From Doryteuthis pealeii (lineage: Eukaryota; Mollusca; Cephalopoda; Myopsida; Loliginidae): a stretch of DNA of 64,000 nt. A program made the position numbers and the translations under genes. Below, one piece after another: positions 32,106 through 43,309 of this stretch (position 1 is its first letter; every line of letters starts with the position of its first letter). The stretch is from the NCBI GenBank assembly GCA_023376005.1, contig CM042151.1, positions 77,481,510 to 77,545,509 on the forward strand. The letters are read 5' to 3'. Below the pieces are notes generated by a model. The model was not told where the DNA came from. It saw nothing but the letters and a program-made list of their open reading frames with translations, and ran no database searches.

Positions 32106-33720
32106 TTTGATATGAATGACTTACTAATATGAAATTCAATGATTTATATAAGGAAGGAATTTGTATGAAATTTTCTGGTTTTTCAAAGACTAGTTAATTC
32201 TTTTAAAATATTCTATTAATTATGAGTAATTATTTTACCATATTGTACTGTTTGCAATGTACAGATCTCAAATCAATAATGGACTCCATATCAACTTTGG
32301 CTAGTTCGACTGTAGTTTATACACAGATAAGTTAAAAATAATATTCCCAATAAAGTAATATATCTTAGCAGTTTACGTGATCTTGTTAATATATTGTGTA
32401 TTTTATAAATTTAAATATTTAATTCCAGTGAAAATTACCTTTTAAATATAGAGGCTGAAATTATCACTAATATTCGAAAATATTATCTGCTGTAATCAAC
32501 AAAAAATGAGCATTTTCCAAATATATTTTATTTAACATTTAAGTATTATTAAAAAGCAAATATATTGTTTACAATAAATTATTGTCCCAATTATTGTCTT
32601 GTATCATCTGGCAACGTGAAAATTCATTTAGTTATTTTTGTTAGTTTTAAAATCAAAAATATAGACATTGCTCTATAAGTTATTGTTTCTTATTTTACGC
32701 ACAGTATAATTCGAAAGCTTTTAGAAAATGTTATTTAATATTTTGAGGGGGAATATTTTTAAAATTATCTAACTGTTGTTTTGTGTTTTTTTCTTTTTAA
32801 CATAATTATCTGTAGAAATTAATTTTCATGATATCTCAATGAACTTGTAGTAATGAAATGTGTGGAAGCCTTGATAAACTACATTTAAAGGGGGAAATAT
32901 CTTAAATTAGCAGAGCTACCCCGCATTGCCCGGGAGTTAAAAGTTAAAAATAAATCTCTTATCTATATTTTGTAAACTGATCTATTTGACCCACAGGTTT
33001 TAGAATACTGGGTCAGACTGCACCCAGGAGTATTCCACATTTCCCAGTTCTCCAGAACCTTACCATGCCGTTTAGCGTCATACCCAGGATACCCAAAATA
33101 TTTACTTGATAAACAAACCCTTTACGCATCTCTCACTTGAATTAAGAAAAATCCCTGGACTTTGTCACATTTTTTCCCTTGGTGTTCCTACTTTTGCAAC
33201 TCAATCGAATGTAGCGTAGTTACTTAAAACAGCTATGTCGGTGGTGGCTAATTGTTTGATGGGAAGGATAAATGAAAACAAAAACAAAAATCAACAAAAA
33301 AAAACCCAACTCTCATCAATTCTTAGGACCTCTGTTGTTTTTACGTTAAGATTTTCTCAAAACTGAACTTGCGGATTCATTGCTACCTTGAAGTTGCCAT
33401 TTGCAGTTGGTGCACTAGTCGCAGTAGTATTGAAATTGCTTTTTATTTTTTGTAGAAGGTCAATAATTTCCTTTGTAAATATATTTTTTAAATCTATGTA
33501 TTAATACGCTTGTTCCTAAATCTTCCGTCCGTTATAATCCTGCAACACCCTCTGGTTAAAAATGAGACCACCTAAAATGTTTAATACCCAATGCAAAAAT
33601 GTAAATCCAGATTATCTGGTGTCGCTTAATCGCAGATTTCTTATTTGTCCCATTTTATTTCAACCAATTCTTAAAATGAAACGTTCCAAATTGTCTTGTA
33701 TCGCTTAAATGCGCAACGTA
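32106..33720. other. Gene-free AT-rich stretch
   Basis: No coding-like frame. A short family R fragment (actgggtcagactgcacccagg) is at about 33,000-33,110. Confidence 0.5.
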
Positions 33721-34020
33721 AAATTAAAATGAATTAAAAAAGAAAAAGAAAAAAGAAGTTACATGTTTGTTATATTTGTAATATTGCGAATTATATTGTG
33801 AATTGCGGAATATATTTTGGTTATTTTGATCTTGTGTCATCCTGACATCCTGTCTTAATTTACGCTGTCTCACCGACCCAGCGTCTGGCGAATTTCCGGT
33901 CCATCTTAAATATTTTCCGAGTCGTGTTTTTGTCACTTTTTGTTGGCAAATTAATGTAAATATATTAAACGCCTTCCCACAGATTATTATCGGCAAATCA
34001 ATGTAAATATTTTACACCCC

Positions 34021-34045
34021 CCCCTTTTAAGAGAGAGAGAGAGGC
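34021..34045 (+). repeat. (GA)n short repeat after a C run
   Basis: gagagagagagagg preceded by acaccccccccttttaa. Confidence 0.8.
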
Positions 34046-34179
34046 GGGGAGATTTAAATCAAGATTATTATTCTTTTTACATATTGAACTATTTTGCATT
34101 AGTTCTTAAGTAAACATAACAAACGTTGTAATAATTAAATGATCATATTGTGGTATATCCACAGGTACTGCTAGTAAAG

Positions 34180-34400
34180 GTTTAATACTTGAATCTCACT
34201 GAGCACTCAATACACTCGGCCTTGTGCCACAACTAAGTAAAGTTTAGTTAATAATTGCATGAAACCCGTTGAATTTCCCTAAAACAACCATTTCGTGGTA
34301 TAATGGTTAGCAAACTAGTCTTGCAGATTCATTATTACTGAATAGTATAGAGAGTTCGATCGTCGCTGGATGCCCCATATTTGTGACTGTGAGTCCTATC
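34180..34400 (+). mobile_element. SINE family A pieces (same family as the 136-bp array)
   Basis: A tail fragment (ctcggccttgtgccacaactaagtaaa) at 34,180-34,260 is followed by a head at 34,290-34,375 with gtggtataatggttagcaaac and gagttcgatcgtcgctgg. Confidence 0.75.
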
Positions 34401-34619
34401 CAACCCGTGGGGCATTTCGGGGGTGGAAATACATTTTGGGAACGAAGTGTTGATAATATATAATGTTTTATTTAAGTTATAGTGTCTTGAAGCATCAATT
34501 ACATTGCCAGATGGTAAAATAAGCAGTAGCAGCTTACAAATAGAAATTCTCATATAAAATATCACATTTTAACACGTGTACTTTTATTATGATCATGCCA
34601 TAAACTATGGACTCTCATT

Positions 34620-35225
34620 TTAGAAGAATATTATAGAAAAAAAGAATGTATTAGTAATAATAGTAAACAGTTTCATTTCATCACTTGTACACGTGTTGCT
34701 AAAAACAATAAGATATTGTGTTTGTAAAGAAATTGTTTACTTAACTTTAGTTAAGTAAATTAAGTTTAAACTCCAAGTATGAAAGTATATTTATTCCCAA
34801 ACAGTGCTTCTATAAATTTTTCTTCTTTTTTGTATTTGCGAAAGTGTTTTATGACGAGTTATCACTTTAGAGAGGAAAATAAACCTTTGCCTAAGAATAT
34901 ATTGTAAATAATTATGTATGAACTTTTATCTTCATAAAATATAACATAAAAAAATAATTTTATTAATAATGGTATACAGTTTCGTTTTCTCACTTGCACA
35001 TGTCCCGGGAAAGTACAAAAAACGGGATAGTATGTTTGTAAAGACATTATTTATTATAAAACCTTTGAACTTGATTAAAGTCCAAAGATACATATATGTT
35101 TATTTAGAATTAGCGCTTCCAGCTATTAAATAAATAAATTCCTTTCTCTTCTTGCATTTGTGATAGTGTTCTAAGACGAGTTATCACTGTAATGATGAAA
35201 AGAAATCTTTGCCAAAGAAATGTAA
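34620..35225 (+). repeat. Diverged tandem duplication of ~320 bp
   Basis: About 34,620-34,905 and 34,945-35,225 share cagtttc..tcacttg, gtttgtaaaga, gacgagttatcact and aatctttgccaaagaa-like strings. It lies directly upstream of the zinc-finger-like ORF and may include its 5' flank. Confidence 0.7.
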
Positions 35226-35413
35226 GATTATTTTTATATTTCATTTCATTCCAGTAATATGAAAGTGTGAAGCTGATTTTTTTTTTTTGTGACGTTCAAG
35301 TAGAATTTTTCAAGAAACAAAAGAATTTCAATAATAGGATTACAGAAAGTGACTGCAAAGAACACCCAGAATATCAACCTTTTTAATAATTGGACACATC
35401 GACTGAAACGAAG

Positions 35414-35857
35414 ATGTTGCGATGTCAAACGTGTGGGATGTTCTTTAGGGATGTATCACACCAATCAATGCATTATTGTAAAGGCATTGCCAGAATGCAA
35501 TATCCCTACGATATGACAAACAGGAACTCTTACCAAAACAACTATCAAACAAACGTTTTTCCGCCAAGCAGTCAGCAGATGTATCAACCAAGAGTACCAG
35601 TTCAGTATTCGCAACAGCCTCAGCTTTATAGAAGAAGCAATCCAATCGAGCCAGGTGCTTCTTTAAGATCATTACCTGTCGAAAATCAACGATTCCGTTG
35701 TGAGAAGTGTGGCAATGTATTTCCCAGTTATAATAGTGCGCATCGTTGCCTGGACTTTGCAAACAATGGTGTAGTATGTTATATATGCAACAAAGTATTT
35801 TTAAACGATGAAGAATTTGGACAACATCTTAGAGATGAAGTTAAACCATTAATATAA
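35414..35857 (+). CDS. Small zinc-finger-like protein
   Basis: 147-codon open frame from ATG at 35,414. An in-frame TAA at 35,387 fixes the upstream limit. Three Cys/His clusters are visible: CQTCGMFF...HQSMHYC at residues 4-22; CEKCGNVFPSYNSAHRC about residues 95-111; and CYICNKVFLNDEEFGQHL about 121-138, which lacks a final His. Between them is a Q/N/P/Y-rich linker (about residues 28-85), probably disordered. CxxC pairs followed by a Phe and His fit degenerate C2H2-type fingers. An acceptor-like ttcatttcattccag ends at 35,254, so this may be the last exon of a gene or a retrocopy. Its role is unknown; nucleic-acid binding is inference. Confidence 0.65.
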   Translation: MLRCQTCGMFFRDVSHQSMHYCKGIARMQYPYDMTNRNSYQNNYQTNVFPPSSQQMYQPRVPVQYSQQPQLYRRSNPIEPGASLRSLPVENQRFRCEKCGNVFPSYNSAHRCLDFANNGVVCYICNKVFLNDEEFGQHLRDEVKPLI

Positions 35858-36400
35858 TTTTATGCGACCAAAATTTTAATGTAGACCACAACTTATACGT
35901 GGATATGAATGGTGGATGATCGCCATTTTTTTATTTTTAATACATGTGATTTTTATTCGTGCCATGTTTTCCCCTTTCTTGTTACAAAATTAAATAACTT
36001 CACCGGTTCAACTATTCATGCATTTTGATAAAGCAGTTTATTTTCCACATTAGAAAAAACTTTTGGTTCGTTTGCATCGTTGCCTGGACTTTGAAAAAAA
36101 ATGATGTAGTATGTTATATATGCAACAAAGTATTTTTAAACGACGAAGAATTTGGACAACATCTTAGAGATGAAGTTAAACCATTAATATAATTTTATGC
36201 GACCAAAATGTTAATGTAGACCACAACTTTTACGTAGATATGAATGGTGGATGATCGCCATTTTTTTTTTTTTTAATTTTTAATACATGTGATTTTTATT
36301 CGTGCCATGTTTTCCCCTTTGTTGATACAACAAAATTAAATAACTTCACCGGTTCAACTATTCATGCATTTTGATAAAGTTGTTTATTTTCCACCTTAGA
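35741..36400 (+). repeat. Tandem duplication of the zinc-finger ORF 3' end
   Basis: About 335 bp from gcatcgttgcctggactttg through the stop codon and 3' flank (35,741-36,075) is repeated at 36,076-36,400. The second copy keeps the last finger and stop at about 36,107-36,192, but its upstream sequence is lost and tgcaaacaat has become tgaaaaaaaat. Confidence 0.9.
36076..36192 (+). pseudogene. Duplicated C-terminal fragment of the zinc-finger ORF
   Basis: Repeats VVCYICNKVF and the DEEFGQHLRDEVKPLI end nearly unchanged, with no start codon of its own and a disrupted junction. Confidence 0.75.
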
Positions 36401-36414
36401 AAAAACTTTTGGTT

Positions 36415-37010
36415 GGTTTTTTTTTCTTTTATCTCCAAAGAGATGCACGTTCTTTTTTTTTTCTTTTTTTCTTTTTCTTTTTCGTTCATTATTTTTTTCT
36501 ATGCTTTTGTTTTCCTTTTTTGTTTTTTCTTTTCTGTTTTGCTATTTTTCATTTTATTTATTTATTTATTTATTATTTTGCTTTACTTTCTTTTTGTTTG
36601 TTTTTGTTTTTTATTTCTTCTTTCTTTCTTTCCTTCTCTTGTTTTTTTATTTCTTCTTTCTTTCTTTCCTTCTCTTGTTTGTTTTTGATTTTGTTTTTAT
36701 TCCTACTTTCTTTCTTTCCTTCTCTTATTTTCTTTCTTTTTCTTTCTTCTCTCCTTTCTTTCTTCACTTTTTCTTGTCTTCCTCTCATCTCCTTTTTGTT
36801 CTCCAGTTCTTTATTTTTATGCTGTTTTTTTCTTCTTCTTCTTTCTTACATTCAATCATTATATTATTTTCTTTCTTTCTGTACTCATTCACTTAAATTT
36901 CTTTCTTTCCTACCCCACTGTCTTTCTTTAATTCCCTTCTTCTTCCTTTCTCTTATCTACTTCATTTCATTTCTTCCTTTTTTTTTTTTTTTACTTTTTT
37001 TTTATCTCAA
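36415..37010 (+). repeat. ~600-bp polypyrimidine tract
   Basis: Almost entirely T and C on the plus strand, with many ttctttctttcctt mirror-like runs. The long Phe/Leu/Ser frames across it are compositional artefacts. Such tracts can form triplex (H-DNA) structures. Confidence 0.9.
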
Positions 37011-37147
37011 TGTTCTATCTGGCCGTTTACATATATCTGCTGTATTTTTGAATGTCCGACATTGCTCTGAGGAGGTATACGCTTCCACAAGCACATCATA
37101 CATTGGGCATGTAAGAACTTGAAACTCTCTTTGTATGAAACATACGG

Positions 37148-37275
37148 TTGCCTTGCATGGTGCAGTGGATAGCAAGCTAGATTAGCAGACCATTAATACT
37201 GAGTTCGAGTCTGACTGAGGGCTCCATACACCCGACCTTGTGTCACAACTAAGCAAACCTTAGTAAATAACAGCA
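37148..37275 (+). mobile_element. SINE family A, single copy
   Basis: Head gcatggtgcagtggatagcaagctagattagcagaccatt resembles the array unit; tail ccttgtgtcacaactaagcaaaccttagtaaataac. Confidence 0.85.
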
Positions 37276-37307
37276 TGAAATTTTAAATCCCTTTTTATAT
37301 TTACGGG

Positions 37308-37605
37308 TGAAAGGAAGCGCACTTAGCTTAATAGTTATCGTTATAGAAAATGAAATCGGCGACCTGAGTTCAAATCCTAGGGGAAACAGTCTGCATTTCA
37401 CTTGATACTTTTGACTTAGAGAAAAGTTTGAATCCATCTACTCTCTCCCCTAGCAATGGGTAAATTGTAGGCCACGCTGGATTCCTTAGTTTTTATAAGA
37501 TAACCGGTGCTAGGAGAAGGAAAACTCAGAATTCAAACCAGATTTACTCGACCTAAAAATTTACCTCGTGTCACATCCTGCTTGTAGCGGGATGTGGGGG
37601 GGGTG
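37308..37605 (+). mobile_element. tRNA-derived SINE family B, copy 4
   Basis: Head with cgacctgagttcaaatccta, body with gataaccggtgctaggagaagg, end gtgtcacatcctgcttgtag. Confidence 0.85.
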
Positions 37606-37619
37606 AGTACTTATATATT

Positions 37620-38050
37620 AGTAAGTCCAATCTTCACTAAATGCTTCATACGCCGGTCTTGCGCCACTAAGCAAAACTTAGTAAATAACTGCGTGAAACT
37701 CGTCGAATTCGTGACCTGTTATTGAAATTGGTGAATTTCTCTAGAACACACATTAACAACCCATTCCTTAGGGGCGGTTAATGAAATTAACTGCGTGATC
37801 CCAGGGGCCCGTTCCCCCATGCAACACCTGCCCTCTTGATTTAAAGGAACAGGGCAAGGTTTATTGCCCAGTGTCTGAGGCGTTCCCTTGAGATGCCGAA
37901 GATATCCACGCATTTTTTGTACCTGCCATCTCATAAATTTCGGTTCGTGGGTGACCACACATTAATAGGGCCTTGTGTCTGACCCGCATAAGTGGGAGGG
38001 GGCGAGGTAAATACCAGATTTCGGAGGTGGAATCACGTTTTGGGAACCAC
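37620..38050 (+). mobile_element. SINE A tail plus SINE-like family D, copy 1
   Basis: 37,620-37,710 is a family A tail (gccactaagcaaaacttagtaaataac). From about 37,760 family D follows: cctgccctcttgatttaaagg, tttattgcccagtgtctgag and gggccttgtgtctgacccgcataagtggga. Confidence 0.7.
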
Positions 38051-38214
38051 ACATTCTTCTTGGTTCAATTTTGTTAAATAATTTCTCTAATATGTTACTG
38101 ATTTGCATGTTTGGTCGATAGACCGAATGATTTGAGATACACTCTGAACGTAACATTAATATCATAATTAATTAAGCCAACAGTGGGAGAATGGAATAAT
38201 TAATACTGGCCCAG

Positions 38215-38545
38215 ATGCGCATTAGCCATACAAGACTTACGCCATGTCAGTGCTACTGTATGGCTGTACCACTTGGAATCTAACGAAACGCTTATTTAAA
38301 AAAAGTTAGAGAAAACTAAACAAGGATAGCGTGCTGTCTTGAACAAATCCTGGAATCAGCCCCCCCCCCCAACAAAAGGTAGGTGTATGACCACTTACTT
38401 CATATCACACAAACCACACAAGTAAGACGAACAATACATGCTGGAGAAGCAACGCTCACCAGTGAAAATCTACACATGGACACATCAGTGTAGGCCGACC
38501 AACAAAAATCTACATTAATCAGCACTGTGTGGATACTGGATGCTA
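38215..38545 (+). pseudogene. RTE-like LINE C-terminal remnant
   Basis: Sense pieces SVLLYGCTTWNLTKRL, then after frame breaks THGHISVGRPTKIYINQHC and VDTGC. The order fits the end of an RTE-type ORF. A run of ten C and several frameshifts break it. It joins a family R fragment at 38,545-38,640. Confidence 0.75.
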
Positions 38546-38709
38546 GGGCTTGACGTGACCAGCCGATTGATCGGAGGGGGCCTCTCCGACCGCCCGTCTA
38601 GCCCAAGAAAGAGCCAAAGTGGAGTATTGAAACTTTGCGTTAAGAAAATACTTGATGGATATCTATATGAATATGTATATACATGTAAATGTGTATGTAT
38701 ATGCATGTA

Positions 38710-38809
38710 TGTGTGTGGGAATCTTAAGTGCCACTTAAGTCAAGAAAGTTAAGAATATATATATATGAACTTTCTTGACTTGAGTGGCACATAAGATTCC
38801 CACAAACAT
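38710..38809. repeat. Short-loop inverted repeat
   Basis: Arms of about 41 bp (38,710-38,750 and 38,768-38,809) containing gggaatcttaagtgccact and its near reverse complement, around a TA-rich loop. Confidence 0.9.
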
Positions 38810-39020
38810 ATATATATATATATTGTACTGTGCTGATATTTTGTATCTACAAATTTTGTTCATCATACTTTCAAGTTGCCGAATAGATGATATGATATCA
38901 GGCTGGAATTGACTGATGTATTTGCCGTAACTTATCTGCTCCCGATTACTTTCTGCCCCGTCAAAGGCCATCTTCAGGGGGAAATGTAAAATAATACAGC
39001 ATTGAATTGTTCCATTATAT

Positions 39021-39745
39021 AGGCTACGGGCCCAAAGGTCAATATGGCTCTAGATTTTTGATTCCGTGACCAATTTTTGGGGTGGGATAAAATGCGGCCA
39101 AATGAATGTCTATAGACTCCTGAATATCATCTTTTTTTTCCAAGCGTAAATGTTGCATATATTGAAGATTTCCGTGGGTACCACCAATTTTCCCCGTGAA
39201 ATTTACCCCCCCCCCCACACACACACACACTATATTTAACATAATAAAACTTGCATAAAGGTTAATATTATCTTGAAATTATTTTATTCACTCGAAAGAA
39301 GAAGCATTAAACAAACTCCTAATGATTTTTAAAAATTTTCAGCTAACAAAAATAATGAAAATTATAAACGAAAAACAATGTTTACATTTAGGCTACGGGC
39401 CCAAAGGTCAATATGGCTCTAGATTTTTGATTCCGTAACCAACGTTTGGGGTGGGGAAAAAATGCGGCCAAATGAATACCTATAGACTCCTGAATATCAT
39501 ACTTTTTTTCCCAAGCGTAAATGTTGCACATATTTAAGATTTCCGTAGGTACCACCAATTTCCCCTGTGAAGTTCCCCCCCCCACACACACGCTATATTT
39601 AACACAATAAAACTTGCATAAAGGTTAATATTATTTAAAATATTTGGTCCACCCGAAAGAAGAAGCATTAAACAAACTCTCATGATTTTTAATTTTTTTC
39701 TGCTTACGAAAATAATGAAAATTATAAACGAAAAACAATGTTTAT
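39021..39745 (+). repeat. Tandem duplication, period ~369 bp
   Basis: Units begin aggctacgggcccaaaggtc at 39,021 and 39,390 and end near aacgaaaaacaatgttta. They are over 90% alike and include a C-run/CA-run. No gene is seen. Confidence 0.9.
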
Positions 39746-40277
39746 ATTTTTGTACCGTTAAATCAATCGAAATTTAACGTAGCCAAAAACAAGTTAGTTT
39801 TTTTTTTTTTTTTTTTTAATTCTATAAAAAATAAATTAATGGTCCGATTTTCACGAAAATTTCCATAATTACTTACCTTTAGAATAAAAGGTGTTTTAAA
39901 TAGTCTTTTTCTCAAATATATAAGGGAAATATTTTTTTACGAGGTCTACTCCCCCCTATTTTATTTTATGAAAAAATGAACCGGCAAAAAACGATTTTTA
40001 CTCTTTTTTTTCTATAAATAATCTGAATAATTGTATCAAGATTTTAAGTCTCAATACCAAAGCTTTTTAGTAAAAGAACCATGAATACAGACTTCTGCTA
40101 AAAAAAATATATCAATAAAGAAACTGACCATGTTAGTAAATAAACGGACTATTTTATTTATTTTTCACGATAATGATGAGTAATTTTCCCCAACCAGATA
40201 ATTTGATCTTTGAATTAAGTTTTTCTCTGTAACAACTCTTTAGGTTCGTTATTTCTTTTTTGCGAGATTGAAAAAAA

Positions 40278-40475
40278 AAGTTCAGCCGATTGATCGGAGG
40301 GGGCCTCTCCGACCGCCCGTCTAGTCCAAGATAGGGCCAAAGTGGAGTATTGCAAGTCATGAACTGCTCATCCACCTGGATTCCATACTTAAGCATCACG
40401 GATCGCCACCCACGGCCATCAGGTGGCCCCATTGGGGGAGTTTTACCCCTTTGTAGAGGTGCAGTCGGTTAATTC
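40278..40475 (+). mobile_element. Dispersed repeat family R, copy 4 (3' part)
   Basis: cagccgattgatcggaggggg, gaccgcccgtctag, then aagcatcacgg and caggtggccccattggggg. Confidence 0.7.
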
Positions 40476-40734
40476 TAACGCCCCACCGACAGGGCGGTTT
40501 GTTTTGTGAAATACAATCTCCCAACGGGCACAGAAATTGATATATCACCTTGTTTTTTTTTTTTGTTTCTTTGTTTTTTTTTTTTTTTAGTTTTTTTTTT
40601 TTTGCAAACCTCCAATGGGGGTGGGTATTGTTAATAAATAAGTTGGATGTTTTAAATTTTTTGTAGTATATGATAAGTTTTATTTTTTTATTAGGGCCAA
40701 TTGGGAGGGGTTTTTTTATTAATCTTTTTAATGT

Positions 40735-41195
40735 ATTTTCGTCCATTTTATAATTTTTGTGCATCTGGTTGCGGTAAAATAGTTGGATCAAGTCACCAAT
40801 AGGCACCCCAGTTGCGAGTTGTTTTTGGTGGAACGGAATTTTTCTATTCACCGGTTGTTAGTAATTAAAATCAACAGACGATTTGTTTACATAATTTCAT
40901 ACAAACCGAAGACACATTTTTATACTAAAATAGTTTTTTGATTTTAATAGAAATTAGTTATTCCATGTTGTTGTTAGCATATGTGAAAAACTGAATTTTG
41001 CACTAAAGATAAACTAATAGTTTTTTTTTTTTGATGATAAAACTTTAAACGAAAGACAAGTTTTTTATATTAAAATAGTTTTTATTTAATCAGAATAGGA
41101 ATACAACCGATGAAAAGCAAAATTCCGTTCCAATGAAACCAGCCCGCAACTGAGGTGGCGATTGGTGACTTGATCCAAATAGTTTTATAAATGTG
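40735..41195. mobile_element. Foldback element with ~90-bp arms
   Basis: 40,770-40,850 (ggatcaagtcaccaatagg, agttgcgagttg, ggaacggaatttt) is the reverse complement of 41,105-41,185 with mismatches. The AT-rich interior encodes nothing obvious. Confidence 0.75.
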
Positions 41196-41723
41196 TGTTT
41201 AGTAGGTGGAGTGTTACAGTTTTTATTTTGTTGATTATAATTTTTGATAGCGTGTTTAATTTCTTCGTCAATTATGTAATTAGGAAACCCTTTGTTAATG
41301 AGTGTTCGTTTAATTTTTTTAAATTATTTATACAATATTATTTTGGAGGGGGGACTAATTATACACTCGGGAGTCCGGTGTACGGCAGTTAGTCAGAAAA
41401 GAAGATACATTGAGTGTCATACGCACCATTATCTAGTTTGCAATTAGTTGGTTCGAAATAAAAAGGGACACTAAATTCTACAACCAGCAAATGTATACCT
41501 TCAATATGATCCAGTGAGTAAAGCAACAGTCGACTGAAATCCAGAATGTTGCATTAAATAATTTACGGCATAATGATTTTGTTTTGCTTCCGGAAAACAT
41601 TCTGTATTCAGTGTTAAAGACAGATGAATTAGAGGTGTGGAAAAGGCCATAAAAAGATTTGGTCTATTATAAGTAAACATTTATTCATACTTAATTAATT
41701 ATGTCAATTTACAAGAATGATTA

Positions 41724-42052
41724 CCGTATTTGACGGCATATAGGACGCACTTTTTTCCAAAATTTTGGCTAAAAAATTGCACTGCGTATTTGTAGGGAAG
41801 TTTGAAACCTCCCGTAGGCTTAGGCTAATCTTCCTTGATGCTCACTAACCAGCTTACGCTCAGTACTTTTACCTACCCTAAACTCTATGCATCCTTATTT
41901 TATTGCTGGTATTGTTATAATCAAGCTTAACAGGAGACTGTTTTCAACAATATATGCTTAAAAACACTAAAACTTTTTTTCCTGAATCTGACCAGTTGAA
42001 ATGGGGGTGCGTCTTATATGCCCGTGCGTCTTATATGCCGTCAAATACAGTA
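41724..42052. mobile_element. MITE with ~28-bp terminal inverted repeats
   Basis: Left end accgtatttgacggcatata and right end tatatgccgtcaaatacagt are matching termini, followed internally by ggacgcac / gtgcgtctt. No coding. The superfamily was not assigned. Confidence 0.8.
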
Positions 42053-42747
42053 TGTTTTAATCAAATTACTTCACAAAAATATAATAATAATGAGTGTAGT
42101 CTATTTTTTTTATCCCAAATAAAATATATTGTGTGATTACCTTGTTTTTTGTATCAACCTGCCTGGCCATTGTGAGTTTGATACTGAGCGCTCTATAATT
42201 CAATTTTAAACTTAGTAAATGAAAATGAGCTGGACTAGTTTAAGCGATTTAATTATGTTGAATTGTTTCTTTAAATAAAAATAAAAATAAAATCAAAATT
42301 GTTTATTTTCATATATTACACAATATAAACAATGACACACCATCAAATACTGGTAATTTTTACAAAAAAAACCAACAATTAATTAAGTAATAATTAATAG
42401 ATTAAGCCATCATATCTTTGTTGGCTTTGAGGGCAAGTTTTGTGGCGTCAATGTTGGCTGTTGTAGTAATGTGTAAGGATAATCATTAAGTAGGACTGAG
42501 CCTATTCTAATAGTGACCACCTCATCTGATCCAATCTTTTAAAAGGTTTTTATATATTTAAAAAATAAGAACAGGATTTTTTCGGGTGGGGGAGTAAGAA
42601 ACAAGTACCTGGGGAAAAAAATAAAACTAACAAATTTGAACAAATAAATAAAGTGAAACAAAATTAGTTGTCGATTATGGTACTTTTAAATGCAATGGTA
42701 GAAACGGACTTGAAAAAAAATTGAAGAGCTCAGATAATCGGAAGTAT

Positions 42748-43040
42748 TCCATGGAGGCGCTCGTCCTGTAATTATTATCATCGTAGGAAATGATCACGTC
42801 GACTCGAGATCAAATCCAGAACGAAACTGGTTAACATTGCAATAATACTCTTGGAAAAGGTATGAATTCAAATATTCTCGCTCCAGCAATAGGTAAACGT
42901 GTTGAGAAGACTGGACTATAATCTTGGTATGACAACCGATCTAAGAGAATGAAAACTCTGAATTCAAACCTGTTAAACCCCGCTTAAAAATGGACCTTGT
43001 GTCATATCATGCTCATGTGGAGAGGTGGATAAATACTTAC
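42748..43040 (+). mobile_element. tRNA-derived SINE family B, copy 5
   Basis: Head ggaaatgatcacgtcgactcgagatcaaatccag, body with gacaaccgatctaagagaatg, end ttgtgtcatatcatgctcatg. Confidence 0.8.
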
Positions 43041-43044
43041 CAGA

Positions 43045-43300
43045 CCTTTGGGGGTCCAGTGAGCTTCGGTCACTGGATCAGGTTTAGTAAATTAATAGCG
43101 TTGATCCCAGGGGGCTACCCCCAGGCAATACCTGCCCCCTTGATTTAAAGGGGCAGGGCTGGGTTTATTGCCCAGCGCCTGAGCCCCCCCCTTGAGGTGG
43201 AATGCCGACGGGATCGACGCAATTTTTATGCGCCCACGTTAAAACGAGACCTTGTGTCCAGCGCTCATAAGTGGGATGAGAGGCAAATACCCATACCCTG
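43045..43300 (+). mobile_element. SINE-like family D, copy 2
   Basis: cagggggctacccccaggcaat, cccttgatttaaaggggcagg, tttattgcccagcgcctgag and ccagcgctcataagtggga. The upstream piece tttagtaaattaatagcg resembles a family A end. Confidence 0.75.
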
Positions 43301-43309
43301 AGCATTATA

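Noticed and set aside
36409..37122. 237-residue hydrophobic protein and overlapping frames
   Set aside because: Phe/Leu/Ser-only composition arises from the polypyrimidine tract; no domain or varied codon use.
40396..40851. 151-residue minus-strand protein
   Set aside because: Contains a long Lys run from an A/T homopolymer and spans the boundary between repeat family R and a foldback element.
41195..41392. 65-residue plus-strand ORF
   Set aside because: AT-driven Phe/Ile/Asn composition beside a foldback element; nothing supports expression.
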